Origin: Cellulomonas composti
GTDB lineage: Bacteria; Actinomycetota; Actinomycetes; Actinomycetales; Cellulomonadaceae
Direction: 5' to 3'
NCBI RefSeq assembly: GCF_007990245.1
Contig: NZ_BJWG01000007.1
Span: 62,001 to 126,000 of the forward strand
DNA length: 64,000 nt
In this document: positions 43,812 to 52,830 of the stretch, piece by piece
Numbering within the stretch: position 1 is the stretch's first letter
Layout of the letters: the number at the start of each line of letters is the position of its first letter
Position numbers and translations under genes: made by a program
Notes under the pieces: generated by a model
The model's input: the letters and a program-made list of their open reading frames with translations, nothing else
The model's database searches: none
What the model was told of the DNA's origin: nothing

Positions 43812-45023
43812 TCAGTCGATCGGTTCCAGCCCCAGGCCCAGCGCATCGGCCAGGACTGCGGCGGACCGGCGGCCGTCGTGCAGGGCCGCGACGAGAGCGG
43901 GACCGGAGCCCGCGAGCGCGCGCGCCCGGTCACGGTCGTCGAGCACGCCGCGCAGAACCGCCGCGAGGTCCGCGCCCGACGCCTCGAGCACGGGCAGGTC
44001 GACGCCCGCGGCGGCCCGCACCGCGTCGCGCACCTGCGCATCGACGTTGCTCACGACGAGCCGGCCCGCGGCCATCGCCTCGCACGCTGCCACGCCGTAG
44101 ATGCCGAGCCGGAACTGGTCGAGGACGACGTCGGCGTCGCGGTACAGCGCGCGGACCTCGTCGGACGGGACGCCGCTGACGACGCGGTACTCGACGACGG
44201 CCGCGGCCGCGAGCGGCTCGAGCGCCGCGGTCACCAGGTCGGTGCCCTTGAGCCCGCCGTTGCTCGGCGCATGCACCACGACGGGTACGGCGCGCACCAG
44301 CGGCGGGTCGTCGCACGCCCAGCGAGCGGCGTCGACGACGACGGGGCACCAGCGCGCGCCCGGCCAGCCGGGCAGCAGGTCCGGCGTCGAGACCAGCACC
44401 GGCCCGGTGAAGCCTCGCGCGCGGCGACGGTTGCGCAGCGCGACGGACTCGAGCGCACGCGTGCGCGCCGTCGGCGGGCTGAACGGCGAGGCCGGATGAG
44501 TCGCGGCGTGCGCGCTCGGAACGCGCACGTCCGTGCCGTGCCACAGCAGTGCGACGCGCACGCCGCGCTCCGCCAGCGCACGCGCCTCGGCGACCGGGTC
44601 GAAGCCGTGCAGCCGGCCGAACAGGGGCCGGCCCGCCTCGATGACGACCGCCTCGACGTTCGACGCGACGAGGTCGAACACCCGGCGCTGGTAGGCGCGC
44701 GAGGCGCGGTGCGCGTCCGCGAGCCGCAGGACGTGGTCGGCGCCGAAGCCGAACCGGTCGTCGGCCGTGAACGCCCAGGACACCGCGGGCACGCCCGCCC
44801 GCTCGAGCGCCTCGACCCAGGCGTGGCCCTGCCCGGCGAAGTTGGCGGGGGCCACCAGGACGCGCGCGGGTCGGCCGGTGCGCCGCGAGACCACGGGCGG
44901 CAGGGTCGCCGGGTCGGCCGTCCACGGCGTGCGCGCCCACTTCAACCGCTCGATCGCGTTGTCGAGCGCCGCGGGCAGCCGGTGTCGACGCGAGGTGACG
45001 GCCCCGCCCGCAGCACGCAGCAT
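43812..45023 (-). CDS. Putative glycosyltransferase (GT-B)
   Basis: This 403-residue protein has PANFAGQGHAWVEAL near the start and a nucleotide-binding half with VVHAPSNGGLKGTDLV and DVVLDQFRLGIYGVAACEAMAAGR, the latter resembling the acidic donor-binding stretch of GT4 enzymes. Similarity is moderate. ATG at 45023 has GGGAG upstream; GTG at 45038 is possible. It is convergent with one glycosyltransferase and divergent from another, so it lies inside the glycan locus on its own transcript. Confidence 0.75.
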   Translation of the reverse strand: MLRAAGGAVTSRRHRLPAALDNAIERLKWARTPWTADPATLPPVVSRRTGRPARVLVAPANFAGQGHAWVEALERAGVPAVSWAFTADDRFGFGADHVLRLADAHRASRAYQRRVFDLVASNVEAVVIEAGRPLFGRLHGFDPVAEARALAERGVRVALLWHGTDVRVPSAHAATHPASPFSPPTARTRALESVALRNRRRARGFTGPVLVSTPDLLPGWPGARWCPVVVDAARWACDDPPLVRAVPVVVHAPSNGGLKGTDLVTAALEPLAAAAVVEYRVVSGVPSDEVRALYRDADVVLDQFRLGIYGVAACEAMAAGRLVVSNVDAQVRDAVRAAAGVDLPVLEASGADLAAVLRGVLDDRDRARALAGSGPALVAALHDGRRSAAVLADALGLGLEPID

Positions 45024-45206
45024 CGACGCCGCTCCCACGTCCCACCCCCGGTCCGCCCGCACCTCGCGCGCGCGCCCATCCTCACACGTCCGCAGGGTCG
45101 GGCGGGGTCGGGCGGCGACAGTCGGTACCCTCGGGTGCGCGCCCGCACGACTCACCCCGAACGACCCCTCGAACGACCCCGAACGACCCCCGAGCGACGA
45201 GGAACG
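45024..45206. promoter_or_regulatory. Divergent intergenic region with GAACGACCCC direct repeats
   Basis: GAACGACCCC occurs at 45159, 45171 and 45181 just before the ATG at 45207, followed by degenerate copies gagcgacgag and gaacgatga. The repeats run into the ribosome-binding region (GAGGAACG). The region separates two divergent glycosyltransferase genes. Repeats this close to the start codon could be a regulator site or slippage products. Confidence 0.45.
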
Positions 45207-46520
45207 ATGACGACGCCCCCCCACCTGCTCTACCTCGCGTGGGGCTTCCCGCCCTCACGTGCGGGCGGCGTCTACCGAGCGCTCGCAACCGTCAACGCGT
45301 TCGCGTCCGCCGGCTGGGACGTCACGGTCGTGACCGCGCAGCGCGAGACCTTCGAGCGGTTCACAGGTGCGGACCCGTCGCTCGAGGACCGGGTCGCGCC
45401 CGGCGTCGAGGTCGTGCGGATCCCGTTCGAGTGGCCGGCACAGGAGACCGACATCCGGCGCTACTCCCGCCTGCGCGCGACGCTCCCGCCGGTGTGGAGC
45501 CGCCTGCGTCGTCGTCGGGACACCGTGAGCTTCCCCGAACCGTCCTACGGACCGTGGCGGCGGCCGCTGACCGCGGCGGCGCAGGCGGTGCACGAGCGCC
45601 ACCCGGTCGACCTCACGGTCGCAACCGCGAACCCGCACGTCACGTTCGCAGCCGCGCACGCGCTGCACCGCTCGTCGGGCGTGCCGTTCGTCATGGACTA
45701 CCGCGACGCGTGGCGCCTCGACGTCTTCACCGGTGCCGTCACGGCGGTTCCGCGCTCGCGCGTCGGGCGGTGGGAGTCGCGGCTCGTCGCCGCGGCGCAC
45801 GAGGTCTGGTTCGTCAACGAGCCGTTGCGCGCCTGGCATGCCGAGCAGTACCCGTCCGCCGCCGCGCGCATGCACGTCGTCGAGAACGGCTGGGACCCGG
45901 ACCTGCTGACGCTGCCCGTCCCGCGCACGCCGCACGAGGGTCCGGGGCTGCGGTTCGCCTACCTCGGCACGGTCACGCCCAAGGTGCCGCTCGACGAGCT
46001 GCTCGCGGGCTGGCAGCTCGCGCTCGAGCGCGGGCTCGTCCCCGCGGGCTCGACCCTCACGCTCGGCGGCCACCTCGGCTACTTCGCGGTGCCGCAGGGC
46101 CGGCTCGCGGAGGCCCTCGCCGATGCGGCGGGCTCCGGCGTGCGTTACGCGGGTCCGGTCGCGAAGGCCGAGGTCAGCGCGTTCTACGCCGCCGCCGACG
46201 TGCTCGTCCTCGCCCTGGGTAGCGGCCGGTACGTCACGAGCGGCAAGGTGTACGAGTACGTCGCCGCCGGACGTCCCGTCGTCGCGGTGCACGACCCCGC
46301 GAACGCGACCACCGCGGTCCTCGCCGAGCACCCGCTGGTCGCGCGCGTCGCCGCGGTCACGCCCGACGAGGTCGCCCGCGCACTCGGCGAGGGTGCGACG
46401 CTCGCGCGCGACGTCTCGCCCGACGCGACCGAACGGCTCGCCGTGCTCGCGACGAGCCTGCGCCGCGACCGGCAGCTCGCCCCGCGCGTCGAGGCCCTCA
46501 CCGAGCAGGTCGCCCGATGA
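45207..46520 (+). CDS. GT4-type glycosyltransferase
   Basis: This 437-residue protein is a paralogue of the gene at 39143-40456: it begins LLYLAWGFPPSRAGGVYRAL and has DYRDAWRLDVF, ENGWDPDLL, GGHLGYFAVPQGRLAEAL and RYVTSGKVYEYVAAGRPVVAV. The shared features suggest the same type of donor. It overlaps the following small gene by four bases. The start ATG follows GAGGAACG. Confidence 0.87.
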   Translation: MTTPPHLLYLAWGFPPSRAGGVYRALATVNAFASAGWDVTVVTAQRETFERFTGADPSLEDRVAPGVEVVRIPFEWPAQETDIRRYSRLRATLPPVWSRLRRRRDTVSFPEPSYGPWRRPLTAAAQAVHERHPVDLTVATANPHVTFAAAHALHRSSGVPFVMDYRDAWRLDVFTGAVTAVPRSRVGRWESRLVAAAHEVWFVNEPLRAWHAEQYPSAAARMHVVENGWDPDLLTLPVPRTPHEGPGLRFAYLGTVTPKVPLDELLAGWQLALERGLVPAGSTLTLGGHLGYFAVPQGRLAEALADAAGSGVRYAGPVAKAEVSAFYAAADVLVLALGSGRYVTSGKVYEYVAAGRPVVAVHDPANATTAVLAEHPLVARVAAVTPDEVARALGEGATLARDVSPDATERLAVLATSLRRDRQLAPRVEALTEQVAR

Positions 46521-46900
46521 GCCGCGCGGCGCAGCCCACGGGGACCACAGGGACGCTCGTCGCGCTCGTCGTCGCGGCGTCGACCACCACGGACGATGCC
46601 GTCGACGCTTTCGTCGCGACGCTGACGGCCGCAGGCGGAGACGTCCGCGTCGTCGACCTGCGACCCACGGGCATCGATCCGCAGGCCCGACCGCCGCGCG
46701 TGGTCCGGGCCGTGAACGTCGTCCGGTCCGGAGCGCGTGCCGCGCGTCGGTGGGACGCCGACGGTCGCGCGCTGGCCGTCGCGGCGCGCGTCGTCGTGGC
46801 CGCGGACCGACCCGCGGTGCGGGCGGTGTGGGCGACGCGTGGCTGGACGTCCGCGGCGCTCGTCAACGGCGTCCCCGCCGGCGTGCGATCGCTCAGGTGA
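46517..46900 (+). CDS. Small protein of unknown function, coupled to a glycosyltransferase
   Basis: This 127-residue protein has no family I recognise. A hydrophobic strand TLVALVVAAST is followed by an alpha/beta pattern (VDAFVATLTAAGGDVRVVDLRP) reminiscent of the first part of a Rossmann or glycosyltransferase fold, but it is too short to be an enzyme of that kind. Its ATG overlaps the preceding stop (ATGA) and its end overlaps the convergent gene by eight bases. It could be a remnant or a small accessory subunit. Confidence 0.55.
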   Translation: MSRAAQPTGTTGTLVALVVAASTTTDDAVDAFVATLTAAGGDVRVVDLRPTGIDPQARPPRVVRAVNVVRSGARAARRWDADGRALAVAARVVVAADRPAVRAVWATRGWTSAALVNGVPAGVRSLR

Positions 46901-47990
46901 GCAACGCGGCGACCGCGTCCGCGAAGGCCGTCAGGTCGTCGCCCGTCACGTAGACCTCGCCCGCCGCGCGTGCCGCGGCGCGCACCCGGTCGAGCTCGGC
47001 AGGGTCCGCGAGCCACCGCGACAGGCAGTCCGCGGCGCCGCGTGCGTCGGTGACGACCGCGCCCGCACCGGTCGACGCGAGCACCTCGGCACTGCGCGGC
47101 AGGCCGGTCGAGACGACCGCGAGGCCGCAGGCCAGGTACTCGTACAGCTTGCTCGGGATCGCGTCGCGGAACGCGGGCGTCGCATCGAGCAGGAGCAGCC
47201 CCACCCACGCGCCGGTCGCGTGGGTCCACGACTCCCGCGGCGGCTGTCGCCCGTGCCAGTGCACCGCGTCCGCGAGCAACGGCGAGGCGATCCGGGCCAG
47301 GAACGCGTCGCGATCCTCGGGAGCCAGCGGCCCGACGAGGTCGAGCGCCCACCCGGGCGCGGCCTCGACCGCGTCCAGCATCGCGAACAGCCCGCGACTG
47401 CGCCGCAGGTCACCGATGTACAGCGCCCGCGGCGACGGGTCCCGCTCGCCCGGTCGCGGGAGCATCGTCAGGTCCGCGAGGTTGCGCACGACGAGCCGAT
47501 GCGGCTCGTCCCGCATCAGGTGCTCGTCGGCGACGACAAGCAGGTCCGCGGCACGGGCCGCACGGATGCCGAGCCGCGCCCAGAGTGCGGCGATCGCGCC
47601 CCGCAGCCCGGACGCCCACGTGCGGTCCTTCAGCAGCAGGTCGTAGTCCTCGTGGACGTCGGCCACCAGCGCCGAGCGGCGTCCGACGATCCGACGCAGC
47701 CGCCGGGCGACCCGGGCACCCGCGGCCGAGTCGGGGTCGAGCGCGACGACGACCTGCCCGCGCGCGTGCAGAGGGAGCGTCACCGCGTGCCAGGCGCGCC
47801 GCGCGCCGCCTCCGCGTCGCCACGTGCGGTTCGTCGCCTCGGGCGGACCCGACGAGGCCACACCCAGCCCCAGGACCTCGACGGTCAGGCCACGGCGGTG
47901 CAGCGCCGCGACCTCACGGTGCAGGCGCGCGTCGGCCACGTCGTGACCGGAGGTCACGACGCTCACCTGTGGCCTCGGCGCAGCACCCAC
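46893..47990 (-). CDS. GT4-type glycosyltransferase
   Basis: This 365-residue GT-B protein begins VSVVTSGHDVADARLHREVAAL, has DVHEDYDLLLKDRTW in the N-terminal domain, and ALYIGDLRRSRGL and SKLYEYLACGLAVVSTGLP in the nucleotide-binding half. It follows the ABC transporter ATPase gene by three bases on the same strand, so it is probably the last gene of the exporter operon. GTG start at 47990; the exact start is uncertain. Confidence 0.83.
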   Translation of the reverse strand: MGAAPRPQVSVVTSGHDVADARLHREVAALHRRGLTVEVLGLGVASSGPPEATNRTWRRGGGARRAWHAVTLPLHARGQVVVALDPDSAAGARVARRLRRIVGRRSALVADVHEDYDLLLKDRTWASGLRGAIAALWARLGIRAARAADLLVVADEHLMRDEPHRLVVRNLADLTMLPRPGERDPSPRALYIGDLRRSRGLFAMLDAVEAAPGWALDLVGPLAPEDRDAFLARIASPLLADAVHWHGRQPPRESWTHATGAWVGLLLLDATPAFRDAIPSKLYEYLACGLAVVSTGLPRSAEVLASTGAGAVVTDARGAADCLSRWLADPAELDRVRAAARAAGEVYVTGDDLTAFADAVAALLT

Positions 47991-47993
47991 TCG

Positions 47994-49445
47994 TCAGAGG
48001 TCTTCGAGCGTGAAGGCGTTTGCCCCGACCTGCAGGAACTTCGTGTACGCCGCACCGCATTCCTCGGGCGAGCCACGCATCATCAGGCGGCCCTCGTGGA
48101 TCCAGATCGCGTCGTTGCACAGTTCCATGATCGAGGCGAGCGAGTGGCTCACGAGGAACATCGCGCGAGCCGACGACATCAGCTCCGCCATCTTCTTGGC
48201 GGCCTTGTTCTTGAACTTCGCGTCACCGGCGGACAGCGCCTCGTCGATGAGCAGGATGTCCGGCTCCATGTGCACCGAGACCGCGAACGCCAGGCGCTGG
48301 CCCATACCTGACGAGTACGTCCGCAGCGGTAGGTCCATGAACTCGCCGAGCTCCGCGAACTCCGCGATCTCGTCCGCGCGTGCCTCGACCTCCGCGCGGG
48401 TCAGACCCTGCGCGAGACCGCCGAGGATCACGTTCTCGCGGCCCGACAGCGCCGCGTTGAAGCCCACACCGAGCGACAGCAGCGAGCTGATCCGGCCGCG
48501 GACCTCGATCCGGCCCGCGGTGGGAGGCAGCACACCCGCGAGCGAGCGCATGAGCGTCGACTTGCCCGCGCCGTTGGCCCCGATGATGCCGAGCGCCGTG
48601 CCGACCGGCACGTCGAACGACATCTCCTTGATGGCCTCGACCTCGCGCACCGCACGCTCGCCGCGGCCGAGCCGGACGATCGCGCTCTTGAAGGTCGGGA
48701 CCTTCTCGAACGTCGTGCGGTACGTGATCGACAGGTTCTGCACGCTCACCGCCGGGGGCAGCTCGTGCTCGATCCGGCGCGCACGCACCGCGGCGCGCTG
48801 TTCCGAGATCTGCTCGGTCGCGGCCACCGGTGCACTCGGCTCGGCGGCGCCCTGCTTGCCGGCACCGGCCTTCGCACCACCACCCTGCTTGGCACCGCCA
48901 CCCTGCTTGGCGCCACCGCCCTGCTTGGCGCCACCGCCCTGCTTGGCGCCGCCACCCTGCTTGGCACCACCGCCCTGCTTGGCACCACCGCCCTGCCTGG
49001 CACCACCGCCCTGCCTGGCACCACCACCTTGCCCGGCGCCGCCCTGCTTCGCACCGCCACGACGTGCGGCACCGGTCCTGCCGGCACCGGTCGGGGCGTC
49101 GGCACCGGCATCACCAGACCCGGCGTCAGACCCGGCCTCGTCAGAAGCGGCGTCGTCCGAGGCGGCCTCGTCAGAAGCGGCCTCGTGAGGAGCGTCCTCG
49201 GCTGCACCGGCCTCGTTCGTGGTGACCCCAGCCGCGTCGTCGGCGACCGTGCTGTCGGCGGCCGTGCTGTCGGCGGCCGTGGCGTCGGCGACCGTGGCGT
49301 CACTCGTGGTGGTGCCGGTCGTGCTGGCGTCGCTGGTGGTGGCGTCGGCATCCGCCGGCGTCACCGGGTCGGACGGGGCCGCCGGCTCCGGGCGTGCGGC
49401 GGACGGCACCCGCGCACCGAGATCAGATGCGGACAGCGAACTCAC
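47994..49445 (-). CDS. Wzt/TagH-like polysaccharide exporter ATPase with long repeat-rich N-terminus
   Basis: This protein is about 483 residues. Residues 1-130 are an Ala/Asp/Ser/Thr-rich disordered part; residues 139-193 are GGGAKQ/GGGARQ hexapeptide repeats. The ABC domain starts at about 229: Walker A GANGAGKST (289-297), signature YSSGMGQRLAFA, Walker B ILLIDEALSAGDAKF, and the switch histidine in VSHSLAS. It matches ATPases that export O-antigen or teichoic acid with a Wzm/TagG permease, encoded just upstream. The N-terminal extension is far from normal for the family. GTG 49445 overlaps the permease gene by 23 bases; a start further in would remove the extension. Confidence 0.88.
   Translation of the reverse strand: MSSLSASDLGARVPSAARPEPAAPSDPVTPADADATTSDASTTGTTTSDATVADATAADSTAADSTVADDAAGVTTNEAGAAEDAPHEAASDEAASDDAASDEAGSDAGSGDAGADAPTGAGRTGAARRGGAKQGGAGQGGGARQGGGARQGGGAKQGGGAKQGGGAKQGGGAKQGGGAKQGGGAKQGGGAKAGAGKQGAAEPSAPVAATEQISEQRAAVRARRIEHELPPAVSVQNLSITYRTTFEKVPTFKSAIVRLGRGERAVREVEAIKEMSFDVPVGTALGIIGANGAGKSTLMRSLAGVLPPTAGRIEVRGRISSLLSLGVGFNAALSGRENVILGGLAQGLTRAEVEARADEIAEFAELGEFMDLPLRTYSSGMGQRLAFAVSVHMEPDILLIDEALSAGDAKFKNKAAKKMAELMSSARAMFLVSHSLASIMELCNDAIWIHEGRLMMRGSPEECGAAYTKFLQVGANAFTLEDL
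48867..49031 (-). repeat. 18-bp tandem repeat encoding GGGAKQ/GGGARQ
   Basis: Eight full copies and one partial copy of an 18-base unit (like ccctgcttggcgccaccg on the plus strand) encode six GGGAKQ and two GGGARQ units. Silent differences between copies are mostly at third positions, and the reading frame is kept, which supports translation and selection for the peptide. Confidence 0.85.
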
Positions 49446-50280
49446 GCTCCCTCGACATGAAGAACAACGACCCACCGACGGCGGCGATCACGGACCAGAC
49501 CACCGCTGCGAGCCACACGGAGGGCGGCGGGATCTCCGATCGCAGCGCGAGGTCCGTCCAGCCTCCGATGAGGGAGAACAGCGGGTTCCCGATGAGCATC
49601 AGCTTCTCGAAACGCGCAGGCGCGTCGTCGATCAGCCACAGCACGGGCGACATGTAGAGCCAGATGCGCGTGAAGAACGGCAGGAAGCTCGACGTGTCCC
49701 GGAAGTACACCTGCAGGGTCGCCATCAACGCCGCGAGCCCGATGCTGAACAACGTCAGCAGGCCCAGGAAGACGATCGACAGGAGCATCTCCCAGCCCCA
49801 GCGCTCGTTGGAGAAGGCCTTGATGACGAGGAACACCGGGACGGTCGGCACGAACCGGAAGAACGCGGTGCGCACGGCGGCCATCGGCATGAGCAGTCGC
49901 GGGAACGCCATGTTGAGGATCAGCCGGCCACCGCCCGTGACGGAGCTGGCGCCCTGTCCGAGCGCGGCCGAGATGAGCTGGAAGGCGAAGAGCCCGCACA
50001 CGATGTGCGCGAGGTAGTCGATGCCACCCTTGCCACGCAGGATCACCACGAGGATGTAGTAGACGAGCGCCATGAGCAGCGGGTTCAGCACGAGCCAGAG
50101 CTGGCCGAACACGGTCTGCGAGTGCGCGGCACGGATGCCCGCCTTCGAGAACTCGGCAGCAAAGGGCATGCGCTGGCGCAGCTCCGCGAAGTAGGGGCCG
50201 AACTTCGGCAGCCCCGCGCGGTGCGGTTCGTAGACGTGCAGGACGGCGTCGGGGTCGAGCACCGCGTCCTTGGTCGCCAT
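49423..50280 (-). CDS. Wzm/TagG-like ABC transporter permease
   Basis: This 285-residue protein has a cytoplasmic N-terminus with an amphipathic stretch and about six membrane helices. Segments such as SQTVFGQLWLVLNPLLMALVYYILV (in short LWLVLNPLLMALVYY) and LMPMAAVRTAFF match the ABC2-type permeases that export O-antigen, teichoic acid and related glycans. It is transcribed just before its ATPase. ATG at 50280 starts seven bases after the GT2 stop. It moves the lipid-linked glycan across the membrane. Confidence 0.9.
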   Translation of the reverse strand: MATKDAVLDPDAVLHVYEPHRAGLPKFGPYFAELRQRMPFAAEFSKAGIRAAHSQTVFGQLWLVLNPLLMALVYYILVVILRGKGGIDYLAHIVCGLFAFQLISAALGQGASSVTGGGRLILNMAFPRLLMPMAAVRTAFFRFVPTVPVFLVIKAFSNERWGWEMLLSIVFLGLLTLFSIGLAALMATLQVYFRDTSSFLPFFTRIWLYMSPVLWLIDDAPARFEKLMLIGNPLFSLIGGWTDLALRSEIPPPSVWLAAVVWSVIAAVGGSLFFMSREREFAVRI

Positions 50281-50287
50281 GGTGGTG

Positions 50288-51403
50288 TCAGTCCTCCGTC
50301 ACGGGACGGTCGGGCGCCGCGGTCGTCGAGACCCGGTCAGGCGCATTCGCCGCATCAGGATAGTCGACGGCGCGGGCCGCGCCGGACGTCGTTCGGGTGA
50401 CGCCGCGCAGGAAGCCGGCCCCCCACGCGAGATGCATGGTCGCCACCACGGCGGGCAGTCGCACCGCGGCGGCCGCCCCGAGCCCCCGGCTGACCACGGC
50501 CGACCCGACGACGACGCCCAGCGCGTAGGTCAGCGGCGCGAGGCCCCCGAGCAGCGGCCAGGACGGCCCGAAGGTCGCACCGACGACGACGAGGAGCACG
50601 CCGCCCCCGACGGCGAGCACGACCGCCGGCGGAGCCAGGTACCGCAGTCCGGCGGTCTCGGGATAGGTACGGACCACCTGGCGACGCCACTGCCCGGTAC
50701 GGAAGAACTGCCGGGCCAGCGCGCGCGCGTCGCCCCGCGGGCGGTAGGTCACCGCGAGATCGGGGTCGAACCAGACGACCTCGCCGGCCGAACGCAGCCG
50801 ATGGTTCAGCTCCCAGTCCTGGGCGCGGACGAAGTGCTCGTCGAACCCGCCGACACGCTCGAGGGCGTCGCGGCGGAACACTCCGAGGTAGACGGTCGGC
50901 GCGGGCCCGCGCGCGCCCCCGGTGTGGAACGGGGCCGCGCCGATCCCGAGCGGCGTGCTCATGGCGCGCGCCACCGCGCGCTGGAACGGGGTGCGCCCGA
51001 CGGGCACCATCCGTCCGCCGACGTTGGCGGCGCCGGTCGCGACGAGCTCGGCGACGGCCCGCGTCACGTACCCGTCGGACAGCTCGCTGTGCCCGTCGAC
51101 GCGCACCAGGACGTCGTGGCGCGCCGCACCCACCGCGAGGTTGAGGCTCGCGGGGGTGATGCCGGTCGGACTCTCCAGCACCTGGACGCGCGGGTCGCGG
51201 GTCGCGAGGTCGCGCGCGATCTCGAGCGTGCGGTCGGCGCTCGGCCCGACGGCGAGCACCACCTCGAGCTCGCCCGGGTAGTCCTGCGCGAGGATGCGCT
51301 CGACGGACGCGGTCAGGTCGCGCTCCTCGTCACGGACAGCGAGGATCACCGAGACGGCCGGCGGGTCGGCGGGTAGCGCACGCTCTGCGGGATCGGGGCA
51401 CAT
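50288..51403 (-). CDS. ExoA-like glycosyltransferase family 2
   Basis: This 371-residue protein has a GT2 domain: VSVILAVRDEERDLTASVERIL at the start (short form VSVILAVRDEERDL), the acidic motif V-D-G-H with Asp103, and QDWELNHRLR in the acceptor region. Two or three C-terminal helices follow. It resembles ExoA of succinoglycan synthesis and related enzymes acting on polyprenyl-linked sugars. ATG at 51403 is chosen because TAGCCT seven bases upstream marks a leaderless start. First gene of the exporter operon. Confidence 0.88.
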   Translation of the reverse strand: MCPDPAERALPADPPAVSVILAVRDEERDLTASVERILAQDYPGELEVVLAVGPSADRTLEIARDLATRDPRVQVLESPTGITPASLNLAVGAARHDVLVRVDGHSELSDGYVTRAVAELVATGAANVGGRMVPVGRTPFQRAVARAMSTPLGIGAAPFHTGGARGPAPTVYLGVFRRDALERVGGFDEHFVRAQDWELNHRLRSAGEVVWFDPDLAVTYRPRGDARALARQFFRTGQWRRQVVRTYPETAGLRYLAPPAVVLAVGGGVLLVVVGATFGPSWPLLGGLAPLTYALGVVVGSAVVSRGLGAAAAVRLPAVVATMHLAWGAGFLRGVTRTTSGAARAVDYPDAANAPDRVSTTAAPDRPVTED

Positions 51404-51564
51404 CCGCACCAGGCTAGCCCAGGCCACGGTCGACGCCGTGCGACCCTCCACAGGCGCCCGGGACCCGCCGTGCGTGGTCTGTGGCCGTGATCTGCACAGA
51501 TTCTTTACCGCGTGCGACCGTGGGCTCCCCCGGTCCGCCGTCCCCGCTGCCTAGGATCGACGCC
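51404..51564. promoter_or_regulatory. Divergent leaderless promoters, ExoA-like / LCP
   Basis: TAGCCT (minus strand, 51416-51411) lies seven bases from the ATG at 51403, and TAGGAT (plus strand, 51552-51557) lies seven bases from the GTG at 51565. The 160-base gap holds no other gene. Both promoters look leaderless, so the exporter and the ligase could be controlled together. Confidence 0.55.
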
Positions 51565-52830
51565 GTGCCAGCCGCCCGACACGCCAGTCCCCAGCGCCCG
51601 TCGAACGTCCGCCATGCCCGCAACCACCGCACGCACCGCGTGCTGCGCGGGACCGCGCTCGTCACCGTCGCGCTGCTCGCGTTCGGCGGCACGGCGGTCT
51701 ACGCGACCTACGCGCGGCTGACGAACAACATCCGGCAGGTCGACGTGAGCGCCCTGCTCGGTCCGCGACCGACACCGTCCGCCGTGGTCGCGGCAGGCGA
51801 CGACCCGAACGCGGGGCAGGACGTCAACATCCTGCTCCTCGGCTCCGACTCGCGGATGGGTGAGAACGGCGACATCGGCGGCCGGGTCACCGGTGGGATG
51901 CGGTCCGACACCGCGATCGTCATGCACATCTCGGCCGATCGCAGCCGGGTCGAGATGGTCTCCATCCCGCGCGACTCGCTCGTCGAGATCCCCAGCTGCA
52001 ACACCAGCACGGGCGAGAAGACCAACACGAGCAGCCGCGCGATGTTCAACGAGGCGTTCGCCCGCGGGTGGGACACGGGCCTGGACCTCGAGTCGGCCGC
52101 TGCGTGCGCGTGGCTGACGGTCGAGAAGAACACCGGTCTCGTGATCGACAACTTCGCGCTCGTCGACTTCGCCGGGTTCGAGGACATGGTCGACGCGATC
52201 GACGGCGTGCCGATCTGCATCCCGGTCGACCTCGACGACAACAAGGCCAAGCTCCACCTCACCGCGGGCTACCAGACGCTCCGTGGCAAGGACGCCCTCG
52301 CGTTCGCCCGCTCGCGCCACAACAACGCGAGCGACGGCTCCGACATCGGCCGGATCGGGAACCAGCAGCGCCTGCTCGCCGCGATGGCCACCGAGATCCT
52401 GCACAAGGACGTCCTGGCGAACTGGACGCAGCTGCTCGGTCTGCTCAACGCGGCTACCCGGTCGATCACGACGTCGATGAGCACGACCGACATCGCGGGC
52501 CTCGGCTACAGCATGCGCGGCGTCCGTGGCGGCGACATCACGCTCATGACGGTCCCGTGGGGCACCCCGGCCGACGACAAGAACCGCGTGGAGTGGACCT
52601 CCGAGGCCGACATCGTCTGGGCGAACATGGCCGCCGACGTGCCGATCCTCGACGGCACCAGCGAGGAGCCCGAGGCATCGGCGACGCCGTCGGCCACACC
52701 GAGCGCATCCGCCACGCCGGGTGCGACCGCCACTCCCGGCAAGTCCGCCACGCCCAAGCCGAAGGCGACGCGCAAGGCCGGGCGTGAGGCGTTCACGCTC
52801 GACGACTCGACGGCGTCCTGCACGCAATGA
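51565..52830 (+). CDS. LytR-CpsA-Psr (LCP) family protein
   Basis: This 421-residue protein has a membrane helix at about 29-49 and an extracytoplasmic LCP domain: NILLLGSDSR, MRSDTAIVMHI and VSIPRDSLVEI are the phosphopolyprenyl- and metal-binding parts, with the conserved FARSRHNNASDG-type segment later. A Ser/Ala/Thr/Pro-rich tail (about 375-400) follows. LCP enzymes transfer glycans from polyprenyl carriers to peptidoglycan. GTG at 51565 is set by the leaderless -10. Its stop overlaps the next LCP gene. Confidence 0.9.
   Translation: MPAARHASPQRPSNVRHARNHRTHRVLRGTALVTVALLAFGGTAVYATYARLTNNIRQVDVSALLGPRPTPSAVVAAGDDPNAGQDVNILLLGSDSRMGENGDIGGRVTGGMRSDTAIVMHISADRSRVEMVSIPRDSLVEIPSCNTSTGEKTNTSSRAMFNEAFARGWDTGLDLESAAACAWLTVEKNTGLVIDNFALVDFAGFEDMVDAIDGVPICIPVDLDDNKAKLHLTAGYQTLRGKDALAFARSRHNNASDGSDIGRIGNQQRLLAAMATEILHKDVLANWTQLLGLLNAATRSITTSMSTTDIAGLGYSMRGVRGGDITLMTVPWGTPADDKNRVEWTSEADIVWANMAADVPILDGTSEEPEASATPSATPSASATPGATATPGKSATPKPKATRKAGREAFTLDDSTASCTQ

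Noticed and set aside
48867-49031. Regular 18-bp repeats that could be read as a CRISPR array
   Set aside because: There are no unique spacers; units are contiguous, keep one reading frame and encode GGGAKQ repeats.
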